Source: Rhizobium grahamii CCGE 502 (GTDB taxonomy: Bacteria > Pseudomonadota > Alphaproteobacteria > Rhizobiales > Rhizobiaceae). From it: a stretch of DNA of 64,000 nt. The position numbers and the translations under genes were made by a program. The notes beneath the pieces were generated by a model. It was not told the DNA's origin, did not search any database, and was given only the letters and a program-made list of their open reading frames with translations. Below are positions 9,040-17,925 of this stretch, piece by piece (positions within the stretch are counted from its first letter, which is position 1; each line of letters opens with the position of its first letter). The DNA lies in assembly GCF_000298315.2 (NCBI RefSeq), contig NZ_AEYE02000023.1:1-64000 (forward strand). The letters run 5' to 3'.

Positions 9040-9410
9040 GTGCATGGTCACGTGCGCGTTAGCGCGGGCGGAGTTCTTAGGATGGGCGAGACGATCGAGA
9101 ATCGCATGTCGCGATCCTGCCCGTGCCGACAGAATCCGATCAACCAGCGAACTGCAATTCCGGCTCTAAGCCCTCCTATGCCGAAACCCTCGATCACTTC
9201 GAGTTCGCCCGCACGATAGCCTTTGCACGTGATCTCATGGCACCGTGCTATTTGCGCCTCTCGGCCGGACGAATGCGGATGTGTGTCGAGATGCAGGCAC
9301 TCTGCTTCTTCTCCGGGGCCAACCCGGTCCTTGTCGGTTCCGTCATCTTGGCCTCTCTCCGATGCCGCTCGGAAAAGCCCAGTGACGACGCCAGTAGTGT
9401 CCGTCTGCCT
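9040..9410 (+). pseudogene. bioB: biotin synthase C-terminal remnant
   Basis: Two frames together give the end of BioB. VRVSAGGVLRMGETIENRM corresponds to the GG(I/V)xGMGET segment; after a frameshift, TLDHFEFARTIAFARDLM, YLRLSAGRM and MQALCFFSGANPVLVG match the conserved end of the radical-SAM barrel (consensus RLSAGR ... QALCFxAGANSIFxG). The radical-SAM Cys motif and the whole N-terminal two thirds are absent. No other bio genes are present. Decayed and non-functional. Confidence 0.75.
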
Positions 9411-9599
9411 GACAACGCTCAAGGAACTGCGGGGGGCGCCGCAGGGTGCGTTGATGTCCCTTCGAGCGTAGCGGCATCTAATTCCGAAGCGGGTTACGGG
9501 CCCCCTTTGAAAACAGCATGACTTGAGATTGCGATTTCAAGCGCTATCCTGCTGAGAGCCATCTGGCATCAATAGGACAGCTTGTGGAGGAATGCTCAC

Positions 9600-9884
9600 T
9601 TGACACGGTCAGAGCTCGTCAAACGCGTTTCCGCTCATTACCCGCACCTCCATCTTGGGCATGCAGAGAAGGTGGTCGATGCAGTTCTCGACGCAATCAC
9701 AGAAATCCTCGAGCGCGGTGGCCGCGCAGAACTGCGTAATTTTGGGTCTTTTTCGATCCGCAATCGCCAGTCCCGCGCGGGTCGTGATCCCCGAACCGGA
9801 AATGCAATCTTCGTCGCAGAAAGTTGGGCGCCATTCTTTCGAGCGAGTAAGGAATTGCGAACCCGATTAAACCGTCGCGGCTAA
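9600..9884 (+). CDS. ihfB: integration host factor beta subunit paralogue (TTG start)
   Basis: A 94-residue IHF-beta-like DNA-bending protein. The open frame starts at 9582, but the TTG at 9600 is the likely start: GGAGG lies nine bases upstream and the product then begins TRSELVKRVSAHYPHL, as IHF-beta does. NFGSFSIRNRQSRAGRDPRTG gives the beta-arm with the conserved Pro of the RDPRTG turn, followed by APFFRASKELRTRLN. IHF works as a heterodimer with IhfA, not found here, so it would pair with a subunit encoded elsewhere or act as a homodimer. Use of TTG suggests low expression. Confidence 0.88.
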   Translation: MTRSELVKRVSAHYPHLHLGHAEKVVDAVLDAITEILERGGRAELRNFGSFSIRNRQSRAGRDPRTGNAIFVAESWAPFFRASKELRTRLNRRG

Positions 9885-10032
9885 ACGCTGCTCGCTGACC
9901 TATGGCGCCTCCGACCCCGAGAACGGCTCCGCTTTCGATGGGGGTCGGCTTTTGCGTTGGGTCGGTTCGAGCGACGCCGCGCCCTGTCGTGCTTCAGCGG
10001 GATCGAGAGTTCGCCGACCCAACGTCTTCCAA

Positions 10033-11019
10033 ATGGGTTCAACGACTGCTATCTTAGAGATTGCGCATTTACCCCTCACGACGGTGTTGGATTTGGGAAA
10101 CCAGACTTCGGGAAGTCGGATCACTACACCGCCGCTCTGGATAAAAAGCCGTAAAGCGCTCCTTATCGGACTCGTCTTTGTCGCTGTTGTCGGTATCGTC
10201 GCACTATCGAGCAGCGCCCTCTATCGGCGCGATGCCGTTACCCCAAGCCTATACCCTGTCGCTCAAAGGCAAGCCCGATCGTTGCGGCCGACTGGCGAGG
10301 TTATCGCCATGCGCGCTGATTTACGGCAATCCGCGTCGAATGGAACGCGCCTTTTCGATTCTCCGATTTTTGAACTGGCAAGCCAATTCCTGCGCACATG
10401 GCGGATTTCGGGCCCCGAGGTTTGCGCGGCGTTTCGTAATGCGGGAATTGAGACGACGCAGTGGCGCGCCGCTTCTATGCGAAGTGTCAACTACGAGTGC
10501 TACTTTCAGCGCGTTTACGAGCGGGACGAGGCCCGTCCCCTTCGTTCGACGTTTCTGCGCGTTCGAGGGAATTCGAGGGGCGATATCTTTGAGATAAGTG
10601 GTCGAATTGTGGGGCCGAAGACGGATGATCGTGGAATGCTTGATCCCTCCCTCATGCGTATCTTCGAAGTTATCGTTGTCGAAGCGAGGTGGGAGGACTT
10701 TCAAGAGGCGCTCCCCTCGATCCAGAAACTCCTCGACGTCAGAAGCGAGCGCTTTGGTGCATATTTCGACTTCACACGAGAGCCGAGCCAGGAGAACAGT
10801 TACAATTTTGCGCTGGTCCTATCACAGGACTCCGACCAGCAGGCTCGCACGAGAGCGTATTTCTCTGAGACTCGCTGGTTGGCCAATCCATATCATCGGC
10901 AGCGTGTCGGCGTTGACGCCGAGGAACCGGGGTCGTTTGTCCCAACAGGTTCCTCCATGGGCGGGTATGGTGCGCGTGGAGTGGTGCGCAGGGGGTACCG
11001 GAGCGAGCCACCGCTTTAA
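10033..11019 (+). CDS. DUF6030-like membrane-anchored protein
   Basis: The open frame runs from 9952; the start is uncertain and no clear ribosome site is seen, so the ATG at 10033 is a compromise. The product has one membrane anchor (ALLIGLVFVAVVGIVALSSS) followed by a ~250-residue soluble domain with FDSPIFELASQFLRTWRISG, VCAAFRNAGIETTQWRA and FGAYFDFTREPSQENS. This resembles a rhizobial family annotated DUF6030, found as multiple plasmid-borne copies. Probably periplasmic with a short cytoplasmic N-terminus; function unknown. The first ~70 residues of the long frame may be non-coding. Confidence 0.65.
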   Translation: MGSTTAILEIAHLPLTTVLDLGNQTSGSRITTPPLWIKSRKALLIGLVFVAVVGIVALSSSALYRRDAVTPSLYPVAQRQARSLRPTGEVIAMRADLRQSASNGTRLFDSPIFELASQFLRTWRISGPEVCAAFRNAGIETTQWRAASMRSVNYECYFQRVYERDEARPLRSTFLRVRGNSRGDIFEISGRIVGPKTDDRGMLDPSLMRIFEVIVVEARWEDFQEALPSIQKLLDVRSERFGAYFDFTREPSQENSYNFALVLSQDSDQQARTRAYFSETRWLANPYHRQRVGVDAEEPGSFVPTGSSMGGYGARGVVRRGYRSEPPL

Positions 11020-11409
11020 TATTGATAGCGACATCTGCGCTATGCGACACGACAGAGCAAGTGAGAGGCAGGAGGCTTTCTGTGGAAATTTGGTCGACCC
11101 TGCGCACTTTCACGGTCATATTTTAGGTGCCGTCATCAGTGACAGTTGACTGGTGGATCATTCCTTTGGCTTGAGGAGATTAGGGACGGGCCTGCCCTTG
11201 CCAGGCGAAACTGAGATTGTGTGGAACCATTCAAAAGCTGCTCGGGTTGGGGGGGCCGTCCGCGAAAGATCAGCAGCGCCTTCATGGGCTCTCTCTCCCT
11301 CCCTATGTTTTGCCATGGGGAACGCCGCTTATTTTTATGGCTCCTGGTTTCAATTGGACGCGGTTTGAATGTCAAATCGTCATATATCTAATCAGTCAAT
11401 GCCAGAAAT
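11020..11409. other. intergenic, nothing recognised
   Basis: Short overlapping frames only. No repeat, RNA or gene fragment could be named. Confidence 0.35.
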
Positions 11410-11559
11410 GACGCCAAAGCCGGAGATACTTTCGTCGGCGACGATTTGATGGCTGCAGTTCTAGCAGGTGGATATCCCGAGGCATTGGGCCGCAGACAGG
11501 ACTGGTATGCGGATTATATCCAGGCGATCGTCCAACGCGATGTTCGCGATGTGGCATAG
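11410..11559 (+). pseudogene. DUF4143-type AAA ATPase remnant
   Basis: One short frame reads DDLMAAVLAGGYPEALGRRQ and then WYADYIQAIVQRDVRDVA before a stop. This is the characteristic segment (GGYPE ... YxxxxxQRDVRD) of the ATPases that carry a C-terminal DUF4143 domain. The Walker A/B part and the rest of the gene are missing. Confidence 0.62.
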
Positions 11560-11637
11560 CTCTAGCATCATCTTTTCCACGAAAGGCGGAATCCGAGTGC
11601 ATATTCGCTCCTTCCGTGGTGACCCGAGGAAGAGAGT

Positions 11638-12126
11638 TTACTCCGGGCGCCTATGGATCGGGTCGATCCAATACACCGCCTCGGGCTCCTCTATCGGATC
11701 GACATCAGTTATATTGACGACAACCGCTTCATTGTCTGAGCGAACAAGGACGCATTCGAGAATGTTGTCAGGATCAGCATTGATTTCCTGGTGCGGAACA
11801 TATGGCGGGACGAAGATAAAGTCTCCCGGTCCGGCCTCCGCAACATACTCAAGTCGATCACCCCAGCGCATACGCGCTCTGCCTCGAATGACGAAGATAA
11901 CACTTTCGAGCGCACCGTGGTGGTGGACGCCGGTCTTCGCATTTGGTTCGATTGCGACCGTGCCGGCCCAGATCTTTTGTGCCCCAACACGAGCGTGGTT
12001 GATGGCCGCCTGGCGAAACATGCCAGGGGTCTGCGGGGTATTTGAATCAAGCTGATCGCCCTTTATGACGCGGACGCCGTTGTGCTTCCAATAGTCAGAA
12101 TGGTTGTCGTGATGGGTGTCGGTCAA
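11638..12126 (-). CDS. cupin domain protein (TTG start)
   Basis: A 162-residue single-domain cupin. The frame extends to 12327, but the TTG at 12126 is preferred: AGGAG lies 8-12 bases upstream and the product then begins LTDTHHDNHSDYWKHNGV, the usual start of this family. Metal-binding cupin motif 1 is GVHHHGALESVIFVIRGRA and motif 2 is PPYVPHQEINADP. The acidic C-terminus ends WIDPIHRRPE. Such proteins are small-molecule oxygenases, isomerases or binding proteins; substrate unknown. No operon partner; it is flanked by pseudogenes. Confidence 0.82.
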   Translation of the reverse strand: MTDTHHDNHSDYWKHNGVRVIKGDQLDSNTPQTPGMFRQAAINHARVGAQKIWAGTVAIEPNAKTGVHHHGALESVIFVIRGRARMRWGDRLEYVAEAGPGDFIFVPPYVPHQEINADPDNILECVLVRSDNEAVVVNITDVDPIEEPEAVYWIDPIHRRPE

Positions 12127-12464
12127 AACCCTGCTCCTGCCCAGTCTACCAGGGAACGTGCATAGCGTTTCGTGCGCGCTGGACGCTAGAACAAGTTCGC
12201 GCTTATTGGTAAATCTGCCTTGTACATCGAACGCAGGCCTCTGTCTCCGCATAACGACGAGAAATATAGTGGCCTGGCCGGTCTCAACCATAGACCGGCA
12301 ACCGGTCCGACAACTCGCTCCCTGCATGTCAAAGCACTCGCACCGCTAAGCGTTCTTGGGGAGTTGGCGTCCGGTCGCCTTGCCGTTGATACGCGCTGGT
12401 GGACCTTTGGCGACGTGGCAGATGCTGCTATTGCTCACGCGTAGTTGGCCGGGTGGAGCTGTCT

Positions 12465-12736
12465 ATGGAAAAGCTTGGCCCTCTACTTGGTAGCGGGAAT
12501 GTCGCGGACGTGTATGCATTTGGCAAGTTCGCCATAAAGCGTGTGCAAACGCAAAAGTGTCTGCTTTTCGCGACGCCGCTAACCTGGCCATCGTCCAAGA
12601 AATGCACCTGCCGACGCCCAGATTTCATGAGGTGGGACAATATTTCGAGCGCTGGGGAATAGTTATGGATCGCGCACCCGATGCAGTGAACGGTAAAAAC
12701 GCTACGGTGTCTCGTTCCAATACGTGGTGCAGCTGA
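12465..12736 (+). pseudogene. aminoglycoside-phosphotransferase-like kinase remnant
   Basis: An ATG at 12465 opens MEKLGPLLGSGNVADVYAFG, a glycine-rich nucleotide loop followed by the FAIK lysine strand of an APH/kinase fold. After a frameshift near 12560 the next frame continues FRDAANLAIVQEMHLPTPRF, EVGQYFERWGIVMDRAPDA, then stops at 12736. The N-lobe is thus frameshifted and the catalytic C-lobe (HGD ... D) is missing. Confidence 0.65.
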
Positions 12737-12842
12737 CAGCATTTGGCAAAGCCGAGCGAGTCAGAATTGAAGTCAAATGCGGCGAAGTTGATCTCGAAAC
12801 TCACAATTCCCAACGCCCGGAAATTTAGTTAAATTGGCGCCC

Positions 12843-13094
12843 ATGCTCACACGATTCGAAATTCAGGCAGGGCAGGACGGGACAAATCTCTGGGCGATCG
12901 TCGACAAGACAAACGGCTTAGTCGCCGTGGTCGGGGACGTGCGCCTCTACGGGCTGGATTGGGAAGAAGCTGACGACTTGGTCGACCTCCTCAATCTTCT
13001 CTATCTCGAGCAGAAGTCTGCCACCGTCCAACAGCGGACGGTCAGTCCCGACATTGACAGCGCGCCCGAGGAAGTTCGAAACGCTCTGTCCTGA
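12843..13094 (+). CDS. small hypothetical protein
   Basis: An 83-residue frame starting MLTRFEIQAGQDGTNLWAIV. Composition is protein-like: a beta-rich N-terminal half (WAIVDKTNGLVAVVGDVRLY) and an acidic helix EEADDLVDLLNLLYLEQ. No Shine-Dalgarno is obvious; a TTG nine bases upstream is an alternative start. No family recognised and no operon partner. Confidence 0.5.
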   Translation: MLTRFEIQAGQDGTNLWAIVDKTNGLVAVVGDVRLYGLDWEEADDLVDLLNLLYLEQKSATVQQRTVSPDIDSAPEEVRNALS

Positions 13095-13740
13095 TTTGCG
13101 AAGAGGTTGGAGCCATGGGCTCCGACTGCGTACGCTTTGATGCGGTAGTCGGTTTGCGTTTCAGCAGAATTTGGCCAATTCAATTGGTGGAGCGAACGAA
13201 TAATCCATGAGTGCAATGAAATAATGTGCCACGACCGTTGCACAGACAACAAAGACCAACATCTGCTTCGCGAGCGACGGCGTTTGTCCGTAAATCGCTA
13301 TCCATCGAATGATGGTGTGACCTGGGGATGCAGCGTGTTGGTACCGAAATCTTCATCGTGGAACCATTTTCGACCCCACGTCTGCCGGGCTGACTTTTTG
13401 TATCCGCAAACGACGCGTGAACGGCTGCAGTCGTGCTGGCTGGGGTTCGCCTTCGCAGGAACCTTTAGGCATTTCATCGGTTGAGACTTCTTGGGGAAGC
13501 ATGCGGCGCAAGTCTCCTCCGTGGCAATAGGCCCCCCTTGTGGCCACGGCAGCTATAGCGTCCGTATGTTTCCCCTTCCGATCGTCACTGAGATTGGGGA
13601 GCAGCCTAGCGCAACAAAGCTTTGCGAGATGATGCGCGTTCCCCCGCCGACGCAAGCCGCTCCACCAGAAATCAATTTCGCAATGGTGCGATGATTCATT
13701 TTAGCGGACGCTGCCTGTGTCGGCCCTTCTTCTCTGCGGT
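13095..13740. other. 645-bp stretch without a confident gene
   Basis: On the reverse strand around 13190-13340 a short frame encodes a membrane-like segment (AKQMLVFVVCATVVAHYF) but has no suitable start codon. Other frames are unremarkable. It may be a decayed small membrane protein gene. Confidence 0.35.
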
Positions 13741-15900
13741 CTACCAGAGTTTGCTCAGCTTGAACGTAAAGGTGCGCGCGTCGCCGTAACCACACGCACC
13801 GATGCCGCCGCAGCTCTCGACATAGACCTTGTCGAAGACATTGGTGACGTTGAGCGACGCAACCCAGTCGTTCTTCCTGTAGCGAACTGCCGCGTCCACA
13901 AGCGCTGCATCAGGTACTTTGTGCATGTTCGCTTCGTCAGCCCACGATGCTCCCTTGTAGCGCAGGCCTGCTCCAAGGCTTAGTCCCTCTAGAGCCCCGA
14001 TGGTTACAGTGTAGTCAAGCCACAGCGACGCGGTGAAGTCAGGCACGATAACAGGCGTCTTGCCAATGAGGGCGGGGTTCAGCGGGTTCTTGGCTATTTC
14101 AACGTCCGTATAAGCGAGCGAGCCGAGCAGCTTCCAGTTTTCGTCGATATTGACTTTTGATTCCAACTCGAAGCCCCTGGATTCCGCCTCGCCAAGCTGC
14201 AGCCTCGTGTAGGGGGGTGCGGGCATGGAAACGGTATAATTCCGCTTGTTGATCTGGAAAACCGAGGCAGTCAGCGAACCATCAATAAAGGTCGGCTCAT
14301 ATTTGACACCCGCTTCCAACTGTTCCCCCTCTTCCGGCTTAAGAGGACCGTCAAAACCGGTTCCAACCAGCGGATTGAAGAAGGTTGCAGCGCTGACGTA
14401 AGGCGTCAGCCCGTTGTCGAATTCGTAGGCGAGGCCGGCACGACCGCTCCACGCTCCCTCGGAGCTGGTGAAACTGCTTGCCGGCGTGAGCCTGTTGTCT
14501 AAGTCCGTATGGACAAAGTCATACCTGCCGTTGAGGGTCAGGAGCCAGCCGTCTCCGAAATGGATCTGATCCTGTGTATAGAACCCCAATTGGTTCATGT
14601 TGACGACTTCGTTGTAGAGCGGACCATTGGGCACCTGGGGTAACCCATAAACGGGATCTAGCACGTCGATCGAGCCCGAGCCGAAAACGAAATTCTGGAC
14701 GTTGTCGATGCGGTAGTAGCGATAATCGATGCCCGCCATGATGTTGTGGGTGGCGCTGCGGAGCTCGAACTCATTTTCGACGCGATTGTCCCAGGCGATA
14801 TTGTCGGCAGCGGTATCGCCTTCGAAGCCAATGCGGTTCAGAGTAGTTGCGCTGGAATAGAGGTATGGGTATGGGCCGAACTCGTACTTGTTCAAATGCC
14901 CATATCGGAAATTCGACGTCGCCTTCCAGCCGTTGTCAAACTCGTGCTCTAGTTCGTAACCGATCATTTCCTGATTGTAGCGCCCGGTGTCCAGATCGGG
15001 CTCGCCAGGAAAAAAGTCGCGTCTGATCTTGCCGAACGGCGCGTCGACCACTGTACCCTCATACGGAAGGAAGCCGTTGCCTGTGTGCACCTGGTCCAAC
15101 CCGCCGGCATAGGCCCAGACCGTGAGCTCCGTTGAATCGTCCGGCGATATCGTGAGTTGCGGCATGAAAAAGCCGCGGAGATCGCGGGAATAGTCCGAGT
15201 AGTTGTCGCCGCCAGCGATCTTGCCGGTGAGGCGATAACTCAGCGCCTCACTGCCGCGCACCCTGTGCGAGACGTCGAAGCCTCCGAACCCGTTGCCATT
15301 ACTGTTGATGCCCGTTTCGGTGTAGTAAAATGGCTCGTCGGTCGGGCGCTTGCGCACCATATTCACGATGCCCCCGGGGTTGGAGCCGCCGTATAGAACA
15401 GATGCCGGTCCCTTCAGCACCTCGACGCGCTCCAGCATGAACGGGTCGATCTGAAACCCGCCGAAGCCGTAGCTGAACAGGTTCAGCCCATCAAGGAAGA
15501 CGCCGGTCTGCGTTGCGTCGAAGCCTCTGATAAAGAACCAGTCGGTGTCGGGATCAGTTCCGTACGGGGCGGCATTGACGCCCGGCGTATAGCGTAGCGC
15601 CTCGTCCACCTTGTTGATGACGCCGCGGTCATTCATTTCCTGCGTGCCGACCACCGAAACTGACTGCGGGATCTCTTTAAGCGGCGTGCCCGTTTTGGAT
15701 CCTGTCGTCGTTTCCCGGGCGACATAGCCCTTCACTGGCCCCGTTGCGCTGTTCCCGGTATTTTGGCCTTGAACAACGATCGGCGCCAGCGGCGTGTCGG
15801 CAGTCTGCGCCTGCGCTGCCCACGCCGCGCAAATGGCAATTATTGCTGCGCTGGTACTCAGTGTGCGTCGCGCGCGCCGGAAACGTTCAACTTCATGCAT
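13741..15900 (-). CDS. TonB-dependent siderophore receptor (FhuA-like)
   Basis: Outer-membrane iron-siderophore receptor of about 719 residues. The ATG at 15900, preceded by GCGGGGTCC, is preferred over one six codons upstream because it gives a compact signal peptide (STSAAIIAICAAWAAQAQ). After it come a TonB box (APIVVQG), the plug domain (IPQSVSVVGTQEMNDRG, RVEVLKGPASVLYGGSNPGG) and a 22-strand-type barrel ending in the aromatic residue Trp (FTFKLSKLW). The arrangement matches the ferrichrome/hydroxamate group; the exact ligand cannot be told. A gene for an AraC-family regulator lies 163 bp upstream on the same strand, as is usual for siderophore uptake loci. No TonB-ExbBD or ABC permease genes are adjacent. 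Confidence 0.92.
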   Translation of the reverse strand: MHEVERFRRARRTLSTSAAIIAICAAWAAQAQTADTPLAPIVVQGQNTGNSATGPVKGYVARETTTGSKTGTPLKEIPQSVSVVGTQEMNDRGVINKVDEALRYTPGVNAAPYGTDPDTDWFFIRGFDATQTGVFLDGLNLFSYGFGGFQIDPFMLERVEVLKGPASVLYGGSNPGGIVNMVRKRPTDEPFYYTETGINSNGNGFGGFDVSHRVRGSEALSYRLTGKIAGGDNYSDYSRDLRGFFMPQLTISPDDSTELTVWAYAGGLDQVHTGNGFLPYEGTVVDAPFGKIRRDFFPGEPDLDTGRYNQEMIGYELEHEFDNGWKATSNFRYGHLNKYEFGPYPYLYSSATTLNRIGFEGDTAADNIAWDNRVENEFELRSATHNIMAGIDYRYYRIDNVQNFVFGSGSIDVLDPVYGLPQVPNGPLYNEVVNMNQLGFYTQDQIHFGDGWLLTLNGRYDFVHTDLDNRLTPASSFTSSEGAWSGRAGLAYEFDNGLTPYVSAATFFNPLVGTGFDGPLKPEEGEQLEAGVKYEPTFIDGSLTASVFQINKRNYTVSMPAPPYTRLQLGEAESRGFELESKVNIDENWKLLGSLAYTDVEIAKNPLNPALIGKTPVIVPDFTASLWLDYTVTIGALEGLSLGAGLRYKGASWADEANMHKVPDAALVDAAVRYRKNDWVASLNVTNVFDKVYVESCGGIGACGYGDARTFTFKLSKLW

Positions 15901-16063
15901 TGATGGGACCCCGCTCATGCTGACTGCCGGCGGCTCGCTCGGGCCACCCGCTGATATGATGAGCGATTAACTCAAATTTAATTGCCGGGCTTGGCGTGAT
16001 CGGTGGGGATTGAACGATTTTGGGTACATTGAAAATTGACGAGCAGATCCTTGCAAAAATGCA

Positions 16064-16948
16064 TCACGTGCACCGCAGCCTTTGCCACCGCGCCGGTGTT
16101 GTGCCGACATGCTTTCGAAAGACGCGGGTGAAGTGCGCCTGATCAGAAAAACCTGTCTCAGCGGCAATGGCTGTCAGTGCCTGCTTCTCGCCTTGAAGGA
16201 GCTCCTTTGCACGCTCCAGCCTTGCGGTCATTTGCCACTCATGCGGGCTCGTCCCTGTCGAAGCCTTGAACGAATGGCTGAAATGCGATTGCGACAGTCC
16301 CGTCAGCTCCGCCAACTCCTGGAGCCGGATATTGCGGGCCGCGTTGTCCTTTATGAAGTCCGTAGCCCGCCGCAGCTGCCAGGAGGCCAGGCCGCCACGC
16401 CTGCGTGTCGGCGTTTTGGCGATCTTCAAGACGGCGATCAACAGCGCAAGCGCGAGCCCATCGCCGTACAGGTCATGCAAGGGATCGGGATGCGCAATCT
16501 CAGCCGCTATCAGTTCTGCAAGTGCCATGATCCGCTGGTCAAAGAAGAGCAGTTGCGGATCCTGAAGCCTTTGTGGGTCAATATCCTCCATCAGTCGCTG
16601 GCCGAGGATGGCGGCATCGAAATGAATATCGAGGTGGCGCATGGACTGCACCTCTCTGATATCTACCCAAAGTTCCATTTCCGCCGGAATGAAGGAAATC
16701 GGGCTGGCACGCCGGTCTTGTGGCGCGCCCGCTGCCATCGCCGACAGCTTGACGGATGGTCGGCCACGCCCGAGATGATCAAGAAGGATGAACAATCGCG
16801 GATCGCGCGCAACATAGTGGCCGCCGGCATAGGCGCCGCATTCCACATCCCAAAGGTCGGCTGTAATCCCGTTCCAATCTCGACGCCTAAGCCCGCCAAC
16901 GACCGAGAAACCCTCGATCGCGTTCTGCATGCGCGGCTGAAAAGTCAT
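16064..16948 (-). CDS. AraC family transcriptional regulator
   Basis: A 294-residue regulator. Residues ~1-180 form a ligand-sensing domain of the type found in siderophore regulators (VDIREVQSMRHLDIHFDA). The C-terminal ~100 residues contain two helix-turn-helix motifs: IRLQELAELTGLSQSHFSHS and LTAIAAETGFSDQAHFTRVF, ending in GTTPARWQRLR. It lies upstream of and in the same orientation as the TonB-dependent receptor gene and probably activates it when the ferric siderophore is present; this is inferred from position and family habit. Confidence 0.9.
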   Translation of the reverse strand: MTFQPRMQNAIEGFSVVGGLRRRDWNGITADLWDVECGAYAGGHYVARDPRLFILLDHLGRGRPSVKLSAMAAGAPQDRRASPISFIPAEMELWVDIREVQSMRHLDIHFDAAILGQRLMEDIDPQRLQDPQLLFFDQRIMALAELIAAEIAHPDPLHDLYGDGLALALLIAVLKIAKTPTRRRGGLASWQLRRATDFIKDNAARNIRLQELAELTGLSQSHFSHSFKASTGTSPHEWQMTARLERAKELLQGEKQALTAIAAETGFSDQAHFTRVFRKHVGTTPARWQRLRCT

Positions 16949-17137
16949 GATGCTGTCCCACAGTCAAAACATGTGGCTGATTATCAAGTTTAGTGCGGAG
17001 TATCAATCATCTCGTCTCCGGTTTTCAGTGGTTCCTCGTCTGCGCATCATGCAGCCGGTTGCCAAACACCCCGGCAGCGATTGGGGAGGGATGATCGATT
17101 GCTGTCGCAACGAGATCGGACGACAAGGCTCTTTTGC

Positions 17138-17309
17138 CCCCTTGGCTGAGGAACTCCTGTGCTCCATCGGCCGAGTCGCGTTCGTGCATGACGAAGGACT
17201 CATGGATGCGGTCACCGCCGCGTCAGGCTCAGGTCCCGCATATGTCGTTCATTTTATGGAGGTGCTGGCCGAAGCCGGCGCGCGGGCCGGCCTGAGCGGC
17301 GCTCAATGA
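17138..17309 (+). pseudogene. proC: pyrroline-5-carboxylate reductase (ProC) remnant
   Basis: One frame reads LAEELLCSIGRVAFVHDEGL and MDAVTAASGSGPAYVVHFME, then AEAGARAGL. This is the most conserved segment of ProC (MDAVTAxSGSGPAYxF). The N-terminal NADP-binding domain and the last ~70 residues are missing. The fragment abuts the 3' end of the broken vapC gene on the other strand, marking a recombination junction near 17,290-17,310. Confidence 0.75.
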
Positions 17310-17516
17310 CAGTCACTCCCTCTGGATTTGTTGCGACTACGGCTTCGCGTTGAGATGCGAGGAACGCGATAAGGGCATCTCGTTCTGGCAGACTCCCTGG
17401 AGCCATTCGCCAACAATAAAAGGGTAGCAGAGCAGTCGATCATCCTCGATGATCTTTCTCCGGTCGGCGTCATCGTATCGAAAATGGTCGATCCAGATTG
17501 AGGTATCTACAGCCAC
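17290..17516 (-). pseudogene. vapC: VapC-type PIN-domain toxin, frameshifted and truncated
   Basis: Starts at a GTG that directly follows the vapB stop codon (TAAGTG). The first frame gives VAVDTSIWIDHFRYDDADRR and IIEDDRLLCYPFIVGE; a frameshift near 17,395 moves the rest, LPERDALIAFLASQREAVVA, into another frame. The second half of the PIN domain, including the later acidic residues, is replaced by unrelated sequence next to the proC fragment. Toxin activity is not expected. Confidence 0.8.
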
Positions 17517-17705
17517 TTAGCTCCGCCGGCGAGGGGCTGCCTCGGCGTCGGGCATAGAGCCGCCAAGAGCGATCAGCCGCCTTCCAGATTCAACGCGCAC
17601 AAGCGTCTCCAGCGCCAGACGGACAAGAGCCGCCGTTTCCTTCGTGCCCGTCAGGGATTTGGCTCGCTCCAAGAGTTTGTCGTCAAGATTTATGGTAGAT
17701 CGCAT
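17517..17705 (-). CDS. vapB: VapB-type antitoxin
   Basis: A 62-residue ribbon-helix-helix protein: MRSTINLDDKLLERAKSLTG, a helix (KETAALVRLALETLV) and a short basic tail. This is the type II VapB (MetJ/Arc-like) group, which binds its own promoter and its toxin. The reading frame is complete, while the toxin gene that follows without a gap is broken. It may survive as an orphan antitoxin or be on its way out. Confidence 0.85.
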   Translation of the reverse strand: MRSTINLDDKLLERAKSLTGTKETAALVRLALETLVRVESGRRLIALGGSMPDAEAAPRRRS

Positions 17706-17925
17706 ATCTATCCCCCGTGCTTTTCGGAGAATACTCCGTTTGATGCTTCAATCTACGTTTGACAACGACGGGGCGTCATGACCCATACCCTCGTGAGCCG
17801 CGGGTTCAACTCCGCTAAGGTTCTCGTCATAGGGCTAGCGCTCGCCGCAAATCATCATGCTCGAACGCACTGGCCATACGGTTGATCTCGGCTGATCGCG
17901 CACCGACGGCTTTTGCAGTCTCGCG

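Noticed and set aside
16082-16993. 303-codon + strand open frame
   Set aside because: It runs antisense to the whole AraC-family gene, whose protein is clearly real; codon pattern is that of a mirror frame.
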